Positions 1 to 8,208 of a stretch of DNA of 64,000 bases are shown here, piece after piece. Positions within the stretch are counted from its first letter, which is position 1. Every line of letters starts with the position of its first letter. The notes beneath the pieces are model-generated. The model saw nothing but the letters and a program-made list of their open reading frames with translations. It did not search any database and had not been told where the DNA came from. The DNA lies in NCBI GenBank assembly GCA_004560375.1, contig SFVC01000019.1, positions 12,117-76,116 of the forward strand. The letters run 5' to 3'. This DNA is from a bacterium (GTDB lineage Bacteria > Bacillota > Clostridia > Oscillospirales > Oscillospiraceae). Made by a program: the position numbers and the translations under genes.

Positions 1-170
1 TCGTAGTTGGTGCGGAACACCTCCACCCAGCGGTCGTCGGTGATCTCCCGGGCCATGTAGTCGGCGGGCACCGCGTCCACATAGGTGTCCCGCCAGCCCA
101 GGGCGTGGAGGAGGGACATGGCCCGGAAATGCTCCTCCGTGCAGGCGTCCACAAAATGCAGTTCGTCCAT
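1..170 (-). CDS. GNAT-type acyltransferase, N-terminal part only
   Basis: The first 56 codons of a minus-strand gene are visible; the rest lies beyond base 1. The protein begins MDELHFVDACTEEH and then shows a W-R-D-T-Y segment followed by P-A-D-Y-M, the usual layout of the first helices of GNAT acetyltransferases. The start is backed by GGAGG five bases upstream (176-180). The acetyl-CoA loop would be outside the window, so the family call rests on the N-terminus alone. The substrate cannot be inferred. Confidence 0.6.
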   Translation of the reverse strand, partial: MDELHFVDACTEEHFRAMSLLHALGWRDTYVDAVPADYMAREITDDRWVEVFRTNY

Positions 171-187
171 AAAAACCTCCCAAATGA

Positions 188-217
188 GCGGCCCCGCCCC
201 GGTTGGGGCGGGGCCGC
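188..217. other. Perfect GC hairpin upstream of the GNAT gene
   Basis: A 13-bp perfect stem (188-200 with 205-217) closes a GGTT loop just upstream of the GNAT start. No T-run follows on either strand, so it is not a textbook intrinsic terminator. It sits in the 5' leader region of the minus-strand gene and could be a terminator for read-through from the right or a leader structure. Confidence 0.4.
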
Positions 218-332
218 GATACGGCGGCAGTTCCCCTTGCCCGCCCTCGCTTCCAGTCAACGCTGTGGGAATACGATGTCAATATGGGCCCTCGCCCTGT
301 AACGGTACGGTCGTGCGCGGTCTGGGCCTAAC

Positions 333-435
333 GGTAACGTGGAGGGATCGAACCCCCTCGCGCCAGCCCTTTGGCGCCACCAATGCTTCCGGCTCATTCT
401 CAGCCGGGGGAGATCGCGTTCGCCCCGAAAGCTAC
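333..435 (-). ncRNA. Degenerate tRNA-like fold (possible pseudo-tRNA)
   Basis: Read on the minus strand, three arms follow in tRNA order: a GGGG/CCCC arm (D-arm position), a CCGGCT/AGCCGG arm with a 7-base loop (anticodon position), a hairpin in the long-variable-arm position, and a GGGGG-TTCGATC-CCTCC arm with a standard T-loop. The flanking 7-mers at 429-435 and 334-340 pair at 6 of 7 positions. There is no U33, no CCA end and no standard D-loop, so this is not a working tRNA as seen. It could be a decayed class II or selenocysteine-like tRNA, or an unrelated structured RNA. Confidence 0.25.
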
Positions 436-450
436 CTGCTTTGCCGCCTT

Positions 451-500
451 GTTCCTTTTTCTTGAAAGAAAAAGGAACCGAAAAAGAACTTGAAACTGCT
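451..500. repeat. Dispersed hairpin element, copy 1 (downstream of the DIP1984 gene)
   Basis: A 13-bp inverted repeat (451-463 with 466-478) rich in T and A is followed at 480-500 by a stretch that reads CAGTTTCAAGTT on the minus strand. The same combination, CAG-Y-TTCAAGTT plus TTTCTTTCAAGAAAAAG, recurs at 47152-47180 on the plus strand downstream of ecfT. In both places it follows the 3' end of a gene, so it may act as a terminator-like mobile repeat. Confidence 0.5.
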
Positions 501-550
501 GACGGAAATGGTGCTGATCTGTAGCGTTGGTGTCACGGCAACGCTCGTAC

Positions 551-1003
551 CTAAATCAATTCCGTACTCCAGTTGGCCGCCTGGATCGTATTGTCCAGCA
601 GGCGCAGCTCCTTGGACAGTCCATCCACGTCCCGCTGAAGCTGGGGCACGTCCACGGCGCTGAACAGCTTGATCTCCCGCCCGCTGGCCCGGTGTCCCAC
701 CTGACTGGCCTGATAGGCCAGATCCCGATAGGCGCCCAGCTTCAGCTTCAGCGCGTCCCGCCGGGCCAGGTGCTGGGTGAGGGTTTTGCCCTCCACCTGG
801 GTGCGGCAGTTGGTCAGGTTGATCCGGGCGATGATATCCTCCAGCTCCGCCACGCAGCGATCCAGCTCCGCCAGAAGGTTCTTCGGATCCTCGATGGGCT
901 TCTCCTTCTCCTGGACGATGGCGTTGTTCCCCAGCCGCTGCTGGAGCTGCTGGATCCGGCGGTTCAGATCCGCCCGCTCCTGTAAGGCCTCCGCTAATTT
1001 CAT
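551..1003 (-). CDS. DIP1984 family protein (septicolysin-like annotation)
   Basis: This 150-residue protein begins MKLAEALQERADL and is almost entirely helical and charged, with Q-Q-L-Q-Q-R-L, E-D-P-K-N-L-L-A-E-L-D and I-N-L-T-N motifs typical of the DIP1984 family. The start at 1003 has AGGAGG eight bases upstream; an earlier in-frame start would lie inside the preceding gene. The family has no established function, although some members are labelled septicolysin. It lies 13 bases after the dehydratase-like gene and is likely the last gene of that operon. A coiled coil over the first 40 residues is probable. Confidence 0.8.
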   Translation of the reverse strand: MKLAEALQERADLNRRIQQLQQRLGNNAIVQEKEKPIEDPKNLLAELDRCVAELEDIIARINLTNCRTQVEGKTLTQHLARRDALKLKLGAYRDLAYQASQVGHRASGREIKLFSAVDVPQLQRDVDGLSKELRLLDNTIQAANWSTELI

Positions 1004-1016
1004 GGCGCTTCCTCCT

Positions 1017-2321
1017 TTACACACCCGCGCCCGCGGGCTCTTTTTCCCGTTCCGCCTCCTGCCTGGCCAGGGCCTTGGCGTTGGCCAGCATCAGCTTGAT
1101 CCGGTTTTCCTGGTTGATCTTGGTGGCCCCCGGATCGTAGTCGATGGCCACGATGTTGGAGTTGGGGTAGTCGTCCTTCAGCTTGCGGATCATGCCCTTG
1201 CCCACGATATGGTTGGGCAGGCAGCCGAAGGGCTGGGTGCACACGATGTTGGGCACCCCGGAATGGATGAGCTCCAGCATCTCGCCGGTGAGCAGCCACC
1301 CCTCCCCCATCTTGTTCCCGTCGCCTAAATAGCCCTGCACCAGCTTGTGCATCTCCTCAAAGGTGCCGGGGGCGCGGAAGCGGCTCTTTTTCAGGGCGGC
1401 GATCATGTCCTTCTGACAGGCCTCGATGTAGCCCTTGAAGATCTGGGCCACCTTCTTCTTGGCCCACAGCCCGCCGTAGATGTCCACGTCCGTCTCCCGG
1501 TTGAAAATCTTGAAGATCATAAAGTCGGTGAGGCCGGGCACCACAGGCTCCGCCCCCTCGGACAGCAGGAAGTCCTCCAGGTTGTTGTTGCCCAGAGGGG
1601 AGAACTTCACGTAGATCTCCCCCACCACCCCCACCTTCACCTTCTCGTCCCGGGAGACGGGGACGGCGGCGAAGTCGGCGATGATGGCGTCGAAGCTCTC
1701 CCGCATCTGCTTGCGGCTCATGCCGCGACCCTGCTGGAAGCCGTCGATGAGCTTCCCCTGCCACTCGTCCACCAGCCGGTCGGTCTGGCCGTGGTTCAGC
1801 TCATAGGGCCGCACCTGGTTGGCCACGTTGACGATGAGATCGCCGTACAGCATGGCGTAGATCATCTTGCGGATCATGCCCAGGGTCAGCGTCCAGCCCG
1901 GGTTTTTCTCCAGCCCGGACAGATTCACCGAGATGACGGGCACGAAGGCCAGATCCGCCTTCTCCAGCGCCTTTCGCAGCAGGTGGATGTAGTTGGACGC
2001 CCGGCAGCCGCCGCCCGTCTGGGTGATGAACAGCGCGATCTTGTGGGGATCATAGCCGCCATGCTTGATGGCGTCGATGAGCTGGCCGATGACCAGCAGG
2101 GCGGGGTAGCAGGTGTCGTTGTGGACGTATTTCAGCCCCTCGTCCACAATGCCCCGGTGGTTGGTGGTGAGCATATCCACCTTGTAGCCCTCCAGCACCA
2201 GCAGCTGGCGGAACATCCCGAAGTGGACGGGCAGCATCTGGGGCATGAGGATGGTGTACTCCTCCTTCATCTCCTTGGTAAAGAGCAGCCGTCCATCCTT
2301 GTCATATTTCAGTTCAGCCAT
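1017..2321 (-). CDS. 2-hydroxyacyl-CoA dehydratase (HgdB)-like protein
   Basis: This 434-residue protein resembles the HgdB-like C-terminal part of large activase-associated proteins of the 2-hydroxyacyl-CoA dehydratase group. Visible landmarks are H-N-D-T-C-Y-P near residue 70, T-Q-T-G-G-G-C-R-A-S near 100, G-N-N-N-L-E-D near 240, and C-T-Q-P-F-G-C-L-P-N-H near 365, which together offer the cysteines expected for an iron-sulfur cluster. The start has AAAGGAG eight bases upstream. In many Clostridia this module is fused to the activase and DUF2229 parts as one roughly 1400-residue chain; here it is a separate gene 24 bases after a GNAT gene. The substrate is not known, and these proteins often do not act on central fermentation substrates. 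Confidence 0.75.
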   Translation of the reverse strand: MAELKYDKDGRLLFTKEMKEEYTILMPQMLPVHFGMFRQLLVLEGYKVDMLTTNHRGIVDEGLKYVHNDTCYPALLVIGQLIDAIKHGGYDPHKIALFITQTGGGCRASNYIHLLRKALEKADLAFVPVISVNLSGLEKNPGWTLTLGMIRKMIYAMLYGDLIVNVANQVRPYELNHGQTDRLVDEWQGKLIDGFQQGRGMSRKQMRESFDAIIADFAAVPVSRDEKVKVGVVGEIYVKFSPLGNNNLEDFLLSEGAEPVVPGLTDFMIFKIFNRETDVDIYGGLWAKKKVAQIFKGYIEACQKDMIAALKKSRFRAPGTFEEMHKLVQGYLGDGNKMGEGWLLTGEMLELIHSGVPNIVCTQPFGCLPNHIVGKGMIRKLKDDYPNSNIVAIDYDPGATKINQENRIKLMLANAKALARQEAEREKEPAGAGV

Positions 2322-2344
2322 GAGTAAGCACTCCTTTCGCGGGA

Positions 2345-3085
2345 TCAGTCATTGCGGACGGCCCAGTAGAGCCGCCCCATAGAGCGGGTCATGCCCAGGG
2401 ACTGCTGGAGAGCCAGGGACGCCTCGTTCCCATCGAACACCTGCCCGTAGGGGACGCGGCCCCGGGACAGCTCCAGATCAATCAGATGGGACTGGAGCAG
2501 CCTGCCCAGCCCCCGGCGGCGGTACTGGGGCAGCACCTCCAAAAGCCCCATGGAGCCCTCGGCGTGGCGGCCGATGAAGGCCATGAGGGTCTCCCCCTCA
2601 AAGGCGCCGTACAGCTCCCCCTGCTCGATCAGTCCGGACAGATAGCCGTCATCCACGCCGTTCTCGGCGTAGTGCTCCACCACGGCGGGCAGGTGGGACA
2701 GCTCCAGCTGCCGGATCTCGGCCTCACAGTCCGGGGCGGCGGGGGCCATAGTTCGCAGATATCCCACCTGCCAGCAGGGGTTCAGCCGGTCAAACCCAAA
2801 CCGCTTCTCCAGCTCGTCCAGGTAAAAGTCCTCGTGGACGGTGAGGAAGTCCGGCTGGGGCGGCAGCATGGCCAGCAGCCGCTTGGCTGTCTCCAGATCG
2901 TCGGCGAACATGGTAAAGCCCAGCTCCTGTCCGTCCTTCTCATAGTTCCGGAAGGAAACCAGGGCGCCCCGGGGCATGGCGGCGATGAGCCGCCCCTCCC
3001 CCCGGCGGATTGCCTCGGTGAGATCCAGGTAGAGCACCGGATCCCGGTTCAGCGCCTCCTGGCAGATACTCAGATCAATGTTCAC
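2345..3085 (-). CDS. GNAT family N-acetyltransferase
   Basis: The 246-residue protein carries the acetyl-CoA binding signature G-L-L-E-V-L-P-Q-Y-R-R-R-G-L-G-R around residues 175-190, followed by the helix Q-S-H-L-I-D-L-E and the N-E-A-S-L-A-L-Q-Q-S-L-G-M segment common to the C-terminus of the family. The N-terminal 130 residues are an added domain not obviously related to GNAT. The GTG start overlaps the end of the activase gene by 11 bases, and AGGAGAG lies upstream, so translation is probably coupled. It sits between two parts of a system that is often one polypeptide, which suggests a linked but unknown role. Substrate unknown. Confidence 0.8.
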   Translation of the reverse strand: MNIDLSICQEALNRDPVLYLDLTEAIRRGEGRLIAAMPRGALVSFRNYEKDGQELGFTMFADDLETAKRLLAMLPPQPDFLTVHEDFYLDELEKRFGFDRLNPCWQVGYLRTMAPAAPDCEAEIRQLELSHLPAVVEHYAENGVDDGYLSGLIEQGELYGAFEGETLMAFIGRHAEGSMGLLEVLPQYRRRGLGRLLQSHLIDLELSRGRVPYGQVFDGNEASLALQQSLGMTRSMGRLYWAVRND

Positions 3086-6014
3086 GGCGTTTTCTCTCCT
3101 CCATGGCGGCCATCAGCGAGCGGACACGGATCTTCACCGCCCCCAGATTGCTGATGTCGTCGATCTTCAGCTGGGTGTACAGCCTGCCGCCCCCCTCCAG
3201 GATGGAGCGCACCTCGTCTCCGGTGATGGCGTCGGTGCCGCAGCCAAAGCTCACCAGCTGCACCAGCTCCATGTCGGGCTGGGTGCACACATACCGGGCG
3301 GCGTTGTACATACGGGCCTGGAAGGTCCACTGGTTGAGCACCTTCCGGGGGGCGTAGTCCTCCAGCCAGGCCACCGCGTCCTCGCTCACCACCACAAAGC
3401 CGAAGGAGGTGATGAGGTCGTTGATGCCGTGGTTGATCTCCGGGTCGATGTGGTAGGGCCGGCCCGCCAGCACCAGGATGGGCAGCTCCTGGGCCCGGGC
3501 CTGCTCGATGTACTGCCGCCCCGTGTGGTGGATCTCCTCCTTATACCGGTCATAGGCCTGGTAGGCCGCCCGGATGGCGCTGGCGGCCTCCTTCCGGGGG
3601 ATGCCGAAGGTGTCGGCAAACCACTGGGAGCCCAGGCGCTCATAGTCCTTTGGCCGATGCAGACCCGCGTAGGGGTTGAGGAAGCGGGTCTTTTTCAAAT
3701 CCGGCATATTGGCGGCCAGCAGCTCAGGGTAGTAGGCCACCACCGGGCAGTTGTAGTTGTTGTCCGACGACTTCTCGTCAAAGTTGTAGGACATACAGGG
3801 GTAGAAGATGGCGTCCACCCCCGCCTCCACCAGGGCCTGCACGTGGCCGTGGAGCAGCTTGGCGGGGTAGCACACCGTGTCCGACGGGATGGTGCGCTGG
3901 CCTTTGATGTACAGCTTCCGGGAGGACTCCGGGGAGAGCACCACCTCAAAGTTCAACCGGGTGAACAGGGCGTACCAGAAGGGGAGGTTTTCGTACATAT
4001 TCAGCCCGAAGGGCAGGCCGATCCGCCCCCGGGATCCATCCCCGAGGCCCTTGCCCTCCATGGCCCGCAGCTTTTCATACTTCCAGCGGTACAGGTCGGG
4101 CAGCTCCGCCTTCTCCTTGCCCAGGGGCCGGGAGCAGCGGTTGCCGGAGATGAACCGCCGCCCGCCGTCGAAGCTGTTCACCGTGAGGGAGCAGTGGTTG
4201 GTGCACAGGTTGCAGGTGACGGGCTTGGCGGAGTGGGTGAAGCCCTCCAGCGCCCCCTCGTCCAGCAGGGCGGACTGCTCCAGCCCCAGATCCCGAGCGG
4301 CCAGCGCCGCCCCGAAGGCCCCCATGATGCCCGCGATGGTGGGCCGGGTCACGTCCCGACCCAGCTCCTGCTCGAAGGCCCGGAGCACCGCGTCGTTGTG
4401 GAAGGTGCCGCCCTGCACCACGATGTGCTTGCCCAGGTCGTCGGCGCTGGCGGCGCGGATGACCTTGTAAATGGCGTTCTTCACGATGGAGATGGACAGG
4501 CCCGCGCTGATATCCTCCACGCTGGCCCCGTCCTTCTGGGCCTGCTTGACGCTGGAGTTCATGAACACAGTGCACCGGGAGCCCAGGTTCACCGGCTTCT
4601 GGGTGAACAGGCCCAGCTTGGCGAAGTCGGCGATGCTGTAGCCCAGGGCCTTGGCAAAGGTCTCGATGAAGGAGCCGCAGCCGGAGGAGCACGCCTCGTT
4701 GAGCATGATGGAGTCCACCGCCCCGTTGCGGATCTTGAAGCACTTCATGTCCTGGCCGCCGATGTCGATGATGAAGTCTACGTCGGGGTTGAAGTGGGCG
4801 GCGGCCCGGTAGTGGGCCACCGTCTCCACCAGTCCCAGATCGCAGGAGAAGGCGTTTTTGATCAGATCCTCCCCGTAGCCGGTGACGGCAGAGCCCTTGA
4901 TCTTGACGCGATCCCCGCACAGCTTGTAGATCTCCTTGAGCTGCTCCAGCACGATGGCCACCGGGTTGCCCAAATTGGAGTGGTAGTAAGTATACAGCAG
5001 CCCGCCGTCCGGGGCGATGAGGGCCATTTTCGTGGTGGTGGAGCCGGCGTCGATGCCTAAGTAGGCGTCCCCCTCGTAAGTGCCGATGTCCAGTTGGGGC
5101 GGCGTGGAGGCGTTGTGCCGGGCGGCGAAGGCGTCATAGTCCGCCTGGCTCTCGAACAAGGGGGGCATGGTGTCCACCACCGAGGTGGCGTCCTTGCTCT
5201 CCCGGAGCTTCCGCAGCAGCTCGTCGAAGGGGTGGGCCTCGTAGTCGGAGGAACACAGCGCCGCCCCCATGGCGGCGAAGCAGTCGCCGTCCTCGGGGAA
5301 AACGGCGTGCTCCTCATCCAATTGCAGGGTGTCCACAAACCGCTCCCGCAGGCCCATGAGGAAGTGGAGGGGCCCGCCCAGAAAGACGATCTTGCCCTTC
5401 AGCTCCCGGCCCTGGGTGAGGCCCGCCACCGTCTGATCCACCACGGCCTGGAAGATGGAGGCGGCCACGTCCTCCTTCCGCCCGCCCTGGTTCAAAATGG
5501 GCTGGATGTCGCTCTTGGCGAACACGCCGCACCGGGAGGCGATGGGGTAGATCTTCTCGTGCTTCAGGGACAGGGCGTCCAGCTCGTTGACGGTGACGTT
5601 CATCAGGGTGGCCATCTGGTCGATGAACGCCCCGGTGCCCCCGGCGCAGGAGCCGTTCATCCGCTCCTCCAGGGCGCCGCCGAAGAAGATGATCTTGGCG
5701 TCCTCGCCCCCCAGCTCGATGACCGCGTCGGTGTCCGGGATGTAGGCGTTCACCGCCGCCGCGGTGGCGTACACCTCCTGCACGAAGTCCAGCTCCGCGG
5801 CCTTGGCCACCCCCAGCCCGGCGGAGCCGGTGATCACCAGGCGCACGTCCTGCCCCCGGAGCATCTCCTCGATGGAGTCCAAGGTCTCGCAGGCCCGCTC
5901 CCGGGCCTTGGAATAGTGCCGCTCATAGGAGCGGAACAGCAGCTTATTGTCCTCGTCCAGCACCACCACCTTGACGGTGGTGGAGCCGATGTCGATGCCA
6001 ACCCGCAGAATCAT
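3075..6014 (-). CDS. Acyl-CoA dehydratase activase (two BadF/BadG ASKHA domains plus DUF2229)
   Basis: This 979-residue protein has two actin-like ATPase domains, each opened by a phosphate-binding loop: G-I-D-I-G-S-T-T near residue 6 and G-I-D-A-G-S-T-T near 320. Each domain has its cluster-binding cysteine segment, N-G-S-C-A-G-G-T-G and N-E-A-C-S-S-G-C-G. A C-N-L-C-x2-H-C motif near 605 and a DUF2229 region from about 660 follow. Family members use ATP to drive one-electron transfer from a 4Fe-4S cluster to a 2-hydroxyacyl-CoA dehydratase or related reductase. The start has GGGAGG upstream and a near-consensus promoter. With the downstream GNAT and HgdB-like genes it forms one operon. The acceptor substrate is unknown. 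Confidence 0.88.
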   Translation of the reverse strand: MILRVGIDIGSTTVKVVVLDEDNKLLFRSYERHYSKARERACETLDSIEEMLRGQDVRLVITGSAGLGVAKAAELDFVQEVYATAAAVNAYIPDTDAVIELGGEDAKIIFFGGALEERMNGSCAGGTGAFIDQMATLMNVTVNELDALSLKHEKIYPIASRCGVFAKSDIQPILNQGGRKEDVAASIFQAVVDQTVAGLTQGRELKGKIVFLGGPLHFLMGLRERFVDTLQLDEEHAVFPEDGDCFAAMGAALCSSDYEAHPFDELLRKLRESKDATSVVDTMPPLFESQADYDAFAARHNASTPPQLDIGTYEGDAYLGIDAGSTTTKMALIAPDGGLLYTYYHSNLGNPVAIVLEQLKEIYKLCGDRVKIKGSAVTGYGEDLIKNAFSCDLGLVETVAHYRAAAHFNPDVDFIIDIGGQDMKCFKIRNGAVDSIMLNEACSSGCGSFIETFAKALGYSIADFAKLGLFTQKPVNLGSRCTVFMNSSVKQAQKDGASVEDISAGLSISIVKNAIYKVIRAASADDLGKHIVVQGGTFHNDAVLRAFEQELGRDVTRPTIAGIMGAFGAALAARDLGLEQSALLDEGALEGFTHSAKPVTCNLCTNHCSLTVNSFDGGRRFISGNRCSRPLGKEKAELPDLYRWKYEKLRAMEGKGLGDGSRGRIGLPFGLNMYENLPFWYALFTRLNFEVVLSPESSRKLYIKGQRTIPSDTVCYPAKLLHGHVQALVEAGVDAIFYPCMSYNFDEKSSDNNYNCPVVAYYPELLAANMPDLKKTRFLNPYAGLHRPKDYERLGSQWFADTFGIPRKEAASAIRAAYQAYDRYKEEIHHTGRQYIEQARAQELPILVLAGRPYHIDPEINHGINDLITSFGFVVVSEDAVAWLEDYAPRKVLNQWTFQARMYNAARYVCTQPDMELVQLVSFGCGTDAITGDEVRSILEGGGRLYTQLKIDDISNLGAVKIRVRSLMAAMEERKRREH

Positions 6015-6088
6015 AATTGTCCTCCCGTGTTATCGCGCCGTCAGGCTCTGGGACGGCCCAGGCGCTCAGGCTGAAAAGTTCAGACGAT

Positions 6089-6117
6089 ATTATATAAAAG
6101 TAATAGGCTTTTTTCAA
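6089..6117 (-). promoter_or_regulatory. Sigma-70/sigma-A promoter of the activase operon
   Basis: Read on the minus strand, TTGAAA (6112-6117) and a perfect TATAAT (6089-6094) are separated by 17 bases. Transcription should start near 6082, giving a leader of about 68 bases. This is one of the strongest-looking promoters in the window. Confidence 0.85.
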
Positions 6118-6151
6118 TAGTAGATTTAGACGGTTTTTCCGCTTTTCGACA

Positions 6152-6188
6152 AAAATTACCCGCCGTCAAAGCCGCGGCGGGTAATTTT
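6152..6188 (-). terminator. Intrinsic terminator of asnB
   Basis: A 14-bp stem (6152-6165 with 6175-6188) begins two bases after the asnB stop codon. Its arms start in A and end in T runs, and on the minus strand it is followed by TTTTTGTCG, so it fits a rho-independent terminator. Confidence 0.8.
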
Positions 6189-6189
6189 G

Positions 6190-8052
6190 TCATTTACCTG
6201 GTTGAAATGGCTCTACGCCGCACCTCTCCGGAAAATAGACCTGATACCAGATCAGGAAGGACAGCACCGTGTACAGCTTGCGGTGGGTTTTCGCCCGGCC
6301 GGAGTAGTGGGTGTCCAGCAGCTCCAGCAGGTACTTCTGGTCGAAGAACTCCGCCACATAGTCCTGGCTGATCAGGTCTTTGGCCCAGTTGTAGTACTTC
6401 TCCTCCCGCAGCCAGGCGATGAAGGGCACCGGGAAACCCTTCTTGTCACGTTTCACCCAGTCGTCCGGCAGCAGGGGCACCGCCGCCATCCGCAGGGGGT
6501 ACTTGGTCATGGTCTTGCCCCGCATTTTCTGGCTGCTGGGGATGGCCCGGGCCACCGCCCACACCTCCCGGTCCAGGTAGGGCACCCGCAGCTCCAGGGA
6601 GTGGGCCATGGTCATGCGGTCGGCCTTGCGGAGGATATCCAGCGGCTGCCACAGATGGAGGTCAAGGTACTGCATCTTGGTCAGGTCGTCGGCGCCCTCA
6701 ATGGCCTCGAAATAGGGCTCGGTCACGTCGTGCCAGGTCAGCTCGGAGCGGTAAGTGGGGGTGAGCACCCGCTCCGCCTCGTCGTTGTCGAAAATAAACG
6801 CCTGGCCGATGAAGGTCTGGTCGATGCTCTTGGGGGCGTCCACCAGCCAGTGCTGGCCGTGGAAGGGGGGGCGCCCGGCGGCCCAGCGGGCCACCGCCTT
6901 TCGCAGGGCCAGGGGTGACTTGCGGTATAGCCGGTAGGATCGCCTGGTGTGATAACTGGCGTAACCGCCGAACAGCTCGTCCGCCCCCTCGCCGGACAGC
7001 ACCACCTTCACGTCCTTGGCCGCCAGCTGGGACAGGAAGTACAGCGGCACGGTGGACAAGTTGGCGTTGGGCTCATCGGCATAGTACTGGATGGCGGGCA
7101 GGGCGTCGAAAAACTCCTGGGCGGAGATGGTCTTGGAGATATTTCGCAGCCCCAGCTCCTCACACAGGGCCTTGGCCTCCCCTGTCTCGTCGAAGTCCTT
7201 GTTGGCAAAGCCCACGGAGTAGGTCTTGTCCGGCCGGGACAGGGCGGCGATGACGCTGGAGTCGATGCCGCCGGACAGGAAGGAGCCCACCTCCACGTCG
7301 CTGATCTCGTGGGCTTTGACGGACTCGGTGACAACCTCCCGGATCTGGGCCGCCCGCTGTTCCAGAGGCATGGGCTGGGGATCGAAGGAGAAGGTGTGGT
7401 AGGAGGCGAACTGGGTGTGCCCGTCCCGGTGGATCAGGTAGTGGCCGGGGAGCAGGCGGTACACCCCCTTGAAGAAGGACTCGTTGAGGGCGGAATACTG
7501 GAAGGTGAGGTAGAGCTTCAGGGCGTTGGGGTTGAGCTCCTTCCGGAAGCCCGGGTGGGGCAGGAAGCTCTTGCACTCCGAGCCGAAGAAGAACAGCTCC
7601 CCCATCTGGGCGTAGTAGAAGGGCTTGATGCCGAAGGGATCCCGGGCGCCGAACAGCTCCTTTTTCTCCTTGTCCCAGATGACGAAGGCGAACATCCCCC
7701 GCAGCTTTTTCAGCACCTCCGCTCCCCACTCCAGGTAGCCGTGGAGCACCACCTCGGTGTCGCAGTCGGTGTGAAAGCTGTGGCCCGCGGCGATGAGCTC
7801 CCCCCGCAGCTCCCGGAAGTTGTAGGTCTCGCCGTTGTAGGCGATGATATACCGCCCGTCGGGGCTGGCGATGGGCTGCTGCCCCTTCTCCAGATCCAGG
7901 ATGGACAGGCGGCGGTGGGCGATGCCGCAGCGCTCATCGGTGTACTGTCCCTCGCCGTCGGGGCCCCGGTGGCGGATGGCGTCCCCCATGGCCCCCAGGG
8001 CCGTCTTGTCCGGGGGGGCGGAGCGGGACACAAAGCCGGTAAAACCGCACAT
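6190..8052 (-). CDS. asnB: Asparagine synthase (glutamine-hydrolysing)
   Basis: The 620-residue enzyme makes asparagine from aspartate, glutamine and ATP in the cytoplasm. The start at 8052 is fixed by the N-terminal MCGFTGF, in which Cys2 becomes the catalytic nucleophile after Met removal; GGAGG lies upstream. The class II glutamine amidotransferase domain spans roughly residues 1-210 (R-H-R-G-P-D-G and Y-N-G-E motifs). The synthetase domain follows, with its pyrophosphate loop S-G-G-I-D-S-S near 260 and G-E-G-A-D-E-L-F-G-G-Y near 345. Length is normal for the family. It stands alone between its own promoter and terminator. Confidence 0.95.
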   Translation of the reverse strand: MCGFTGFVSRSAPPDKTALGAMGDAIRHRGPDGEGQYTDERCGIAHRRLSILDLEKGQQPIASPDGRYIIAYNGETYNFRELRGELIAAGHSFHTDCDTEVVLHGYLEWGAEVLKKLRGMFAFVIWDKEKKELFGARDPFGIKPFYYAQMGELFFFGSECKSFLPHPGFRKELNPNALKLYLTFQYSALNESFFKGVYRLLPGHYLIHRDGHTQFASYHTFSFDPQPMPLEQRAAQIREVVTESVKAHEISDVEVGSFLSGGIDSSVIAALSRPDKTYSVGFANKDFDETGEAKALCEELGLRNISKTISAQEFFDALPAIQYYADEPNANLSTVPLYFLSQLAAKDVKVVLSGEGADELFGGYASYHTRRSYRLYRKSPLALRKAVARWAAGRPPFHGQHWLVDAPKSIDQTFIGQAFIFDNDEAERVLTPTYRSELTWHDVTEPYFEAIEGADDLTKMQYLDLHLWQPLDILRKADRMTMAHSLELRVPYLDREVWAVARAIPSSQKMRGKTMTKYPLRMAAVPLLPDDWVKRDKKGFPVPFIAWLREEKYYNWAKDLISQDYVAEFFDQKYLLELLDTHYSGRAKTHRKLYTVLSFLIWYQVYFPERCGVEPFQPGK

Positions 8053-8102
8053 AGGATAATCCTCCAATTCCATGGATGCGTGTTCAAGAAAGTCTACCTT
8101 TT

Positions 8103-8131
8103 AGAATAAAGCCAAACCGGGAAAATGTCAA
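8103..8131 (-). promoter_or_regulatory. Promoter of asnB
   Basis: On the minus strand a perfect TTGACA (8126-8131) and TATTCT (8103-8108) are 17 bases apart. Transcription should start near 8096, about 45 bases before the asnB start. Confidence 0.85.
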
Positions 8132-8208
8132 CTGCCAGGCGGCGGAATTTTGCCGGGTTTTGCCGCCTTTTTTTCCAGGACGGAATGGGGGTGGAAAAAT
8201 ACGGGCGG

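Noticed and set aside
218..450. T-box or tmRNA in the leader of the GNAT gene
   Set aside because: No T-box core sequence, no tag-peptide frame, no CCA end and no paired tmRNA ends were found.
3078..5060. Long plus-strand open frame opposite the activase gene
   Set aside because: It is the antisense of a well-conserved protein; its composition (His, Gly, Val, Leu-rich) is the usual shadow of GC-rich coding DNA and it has no ribosome site.
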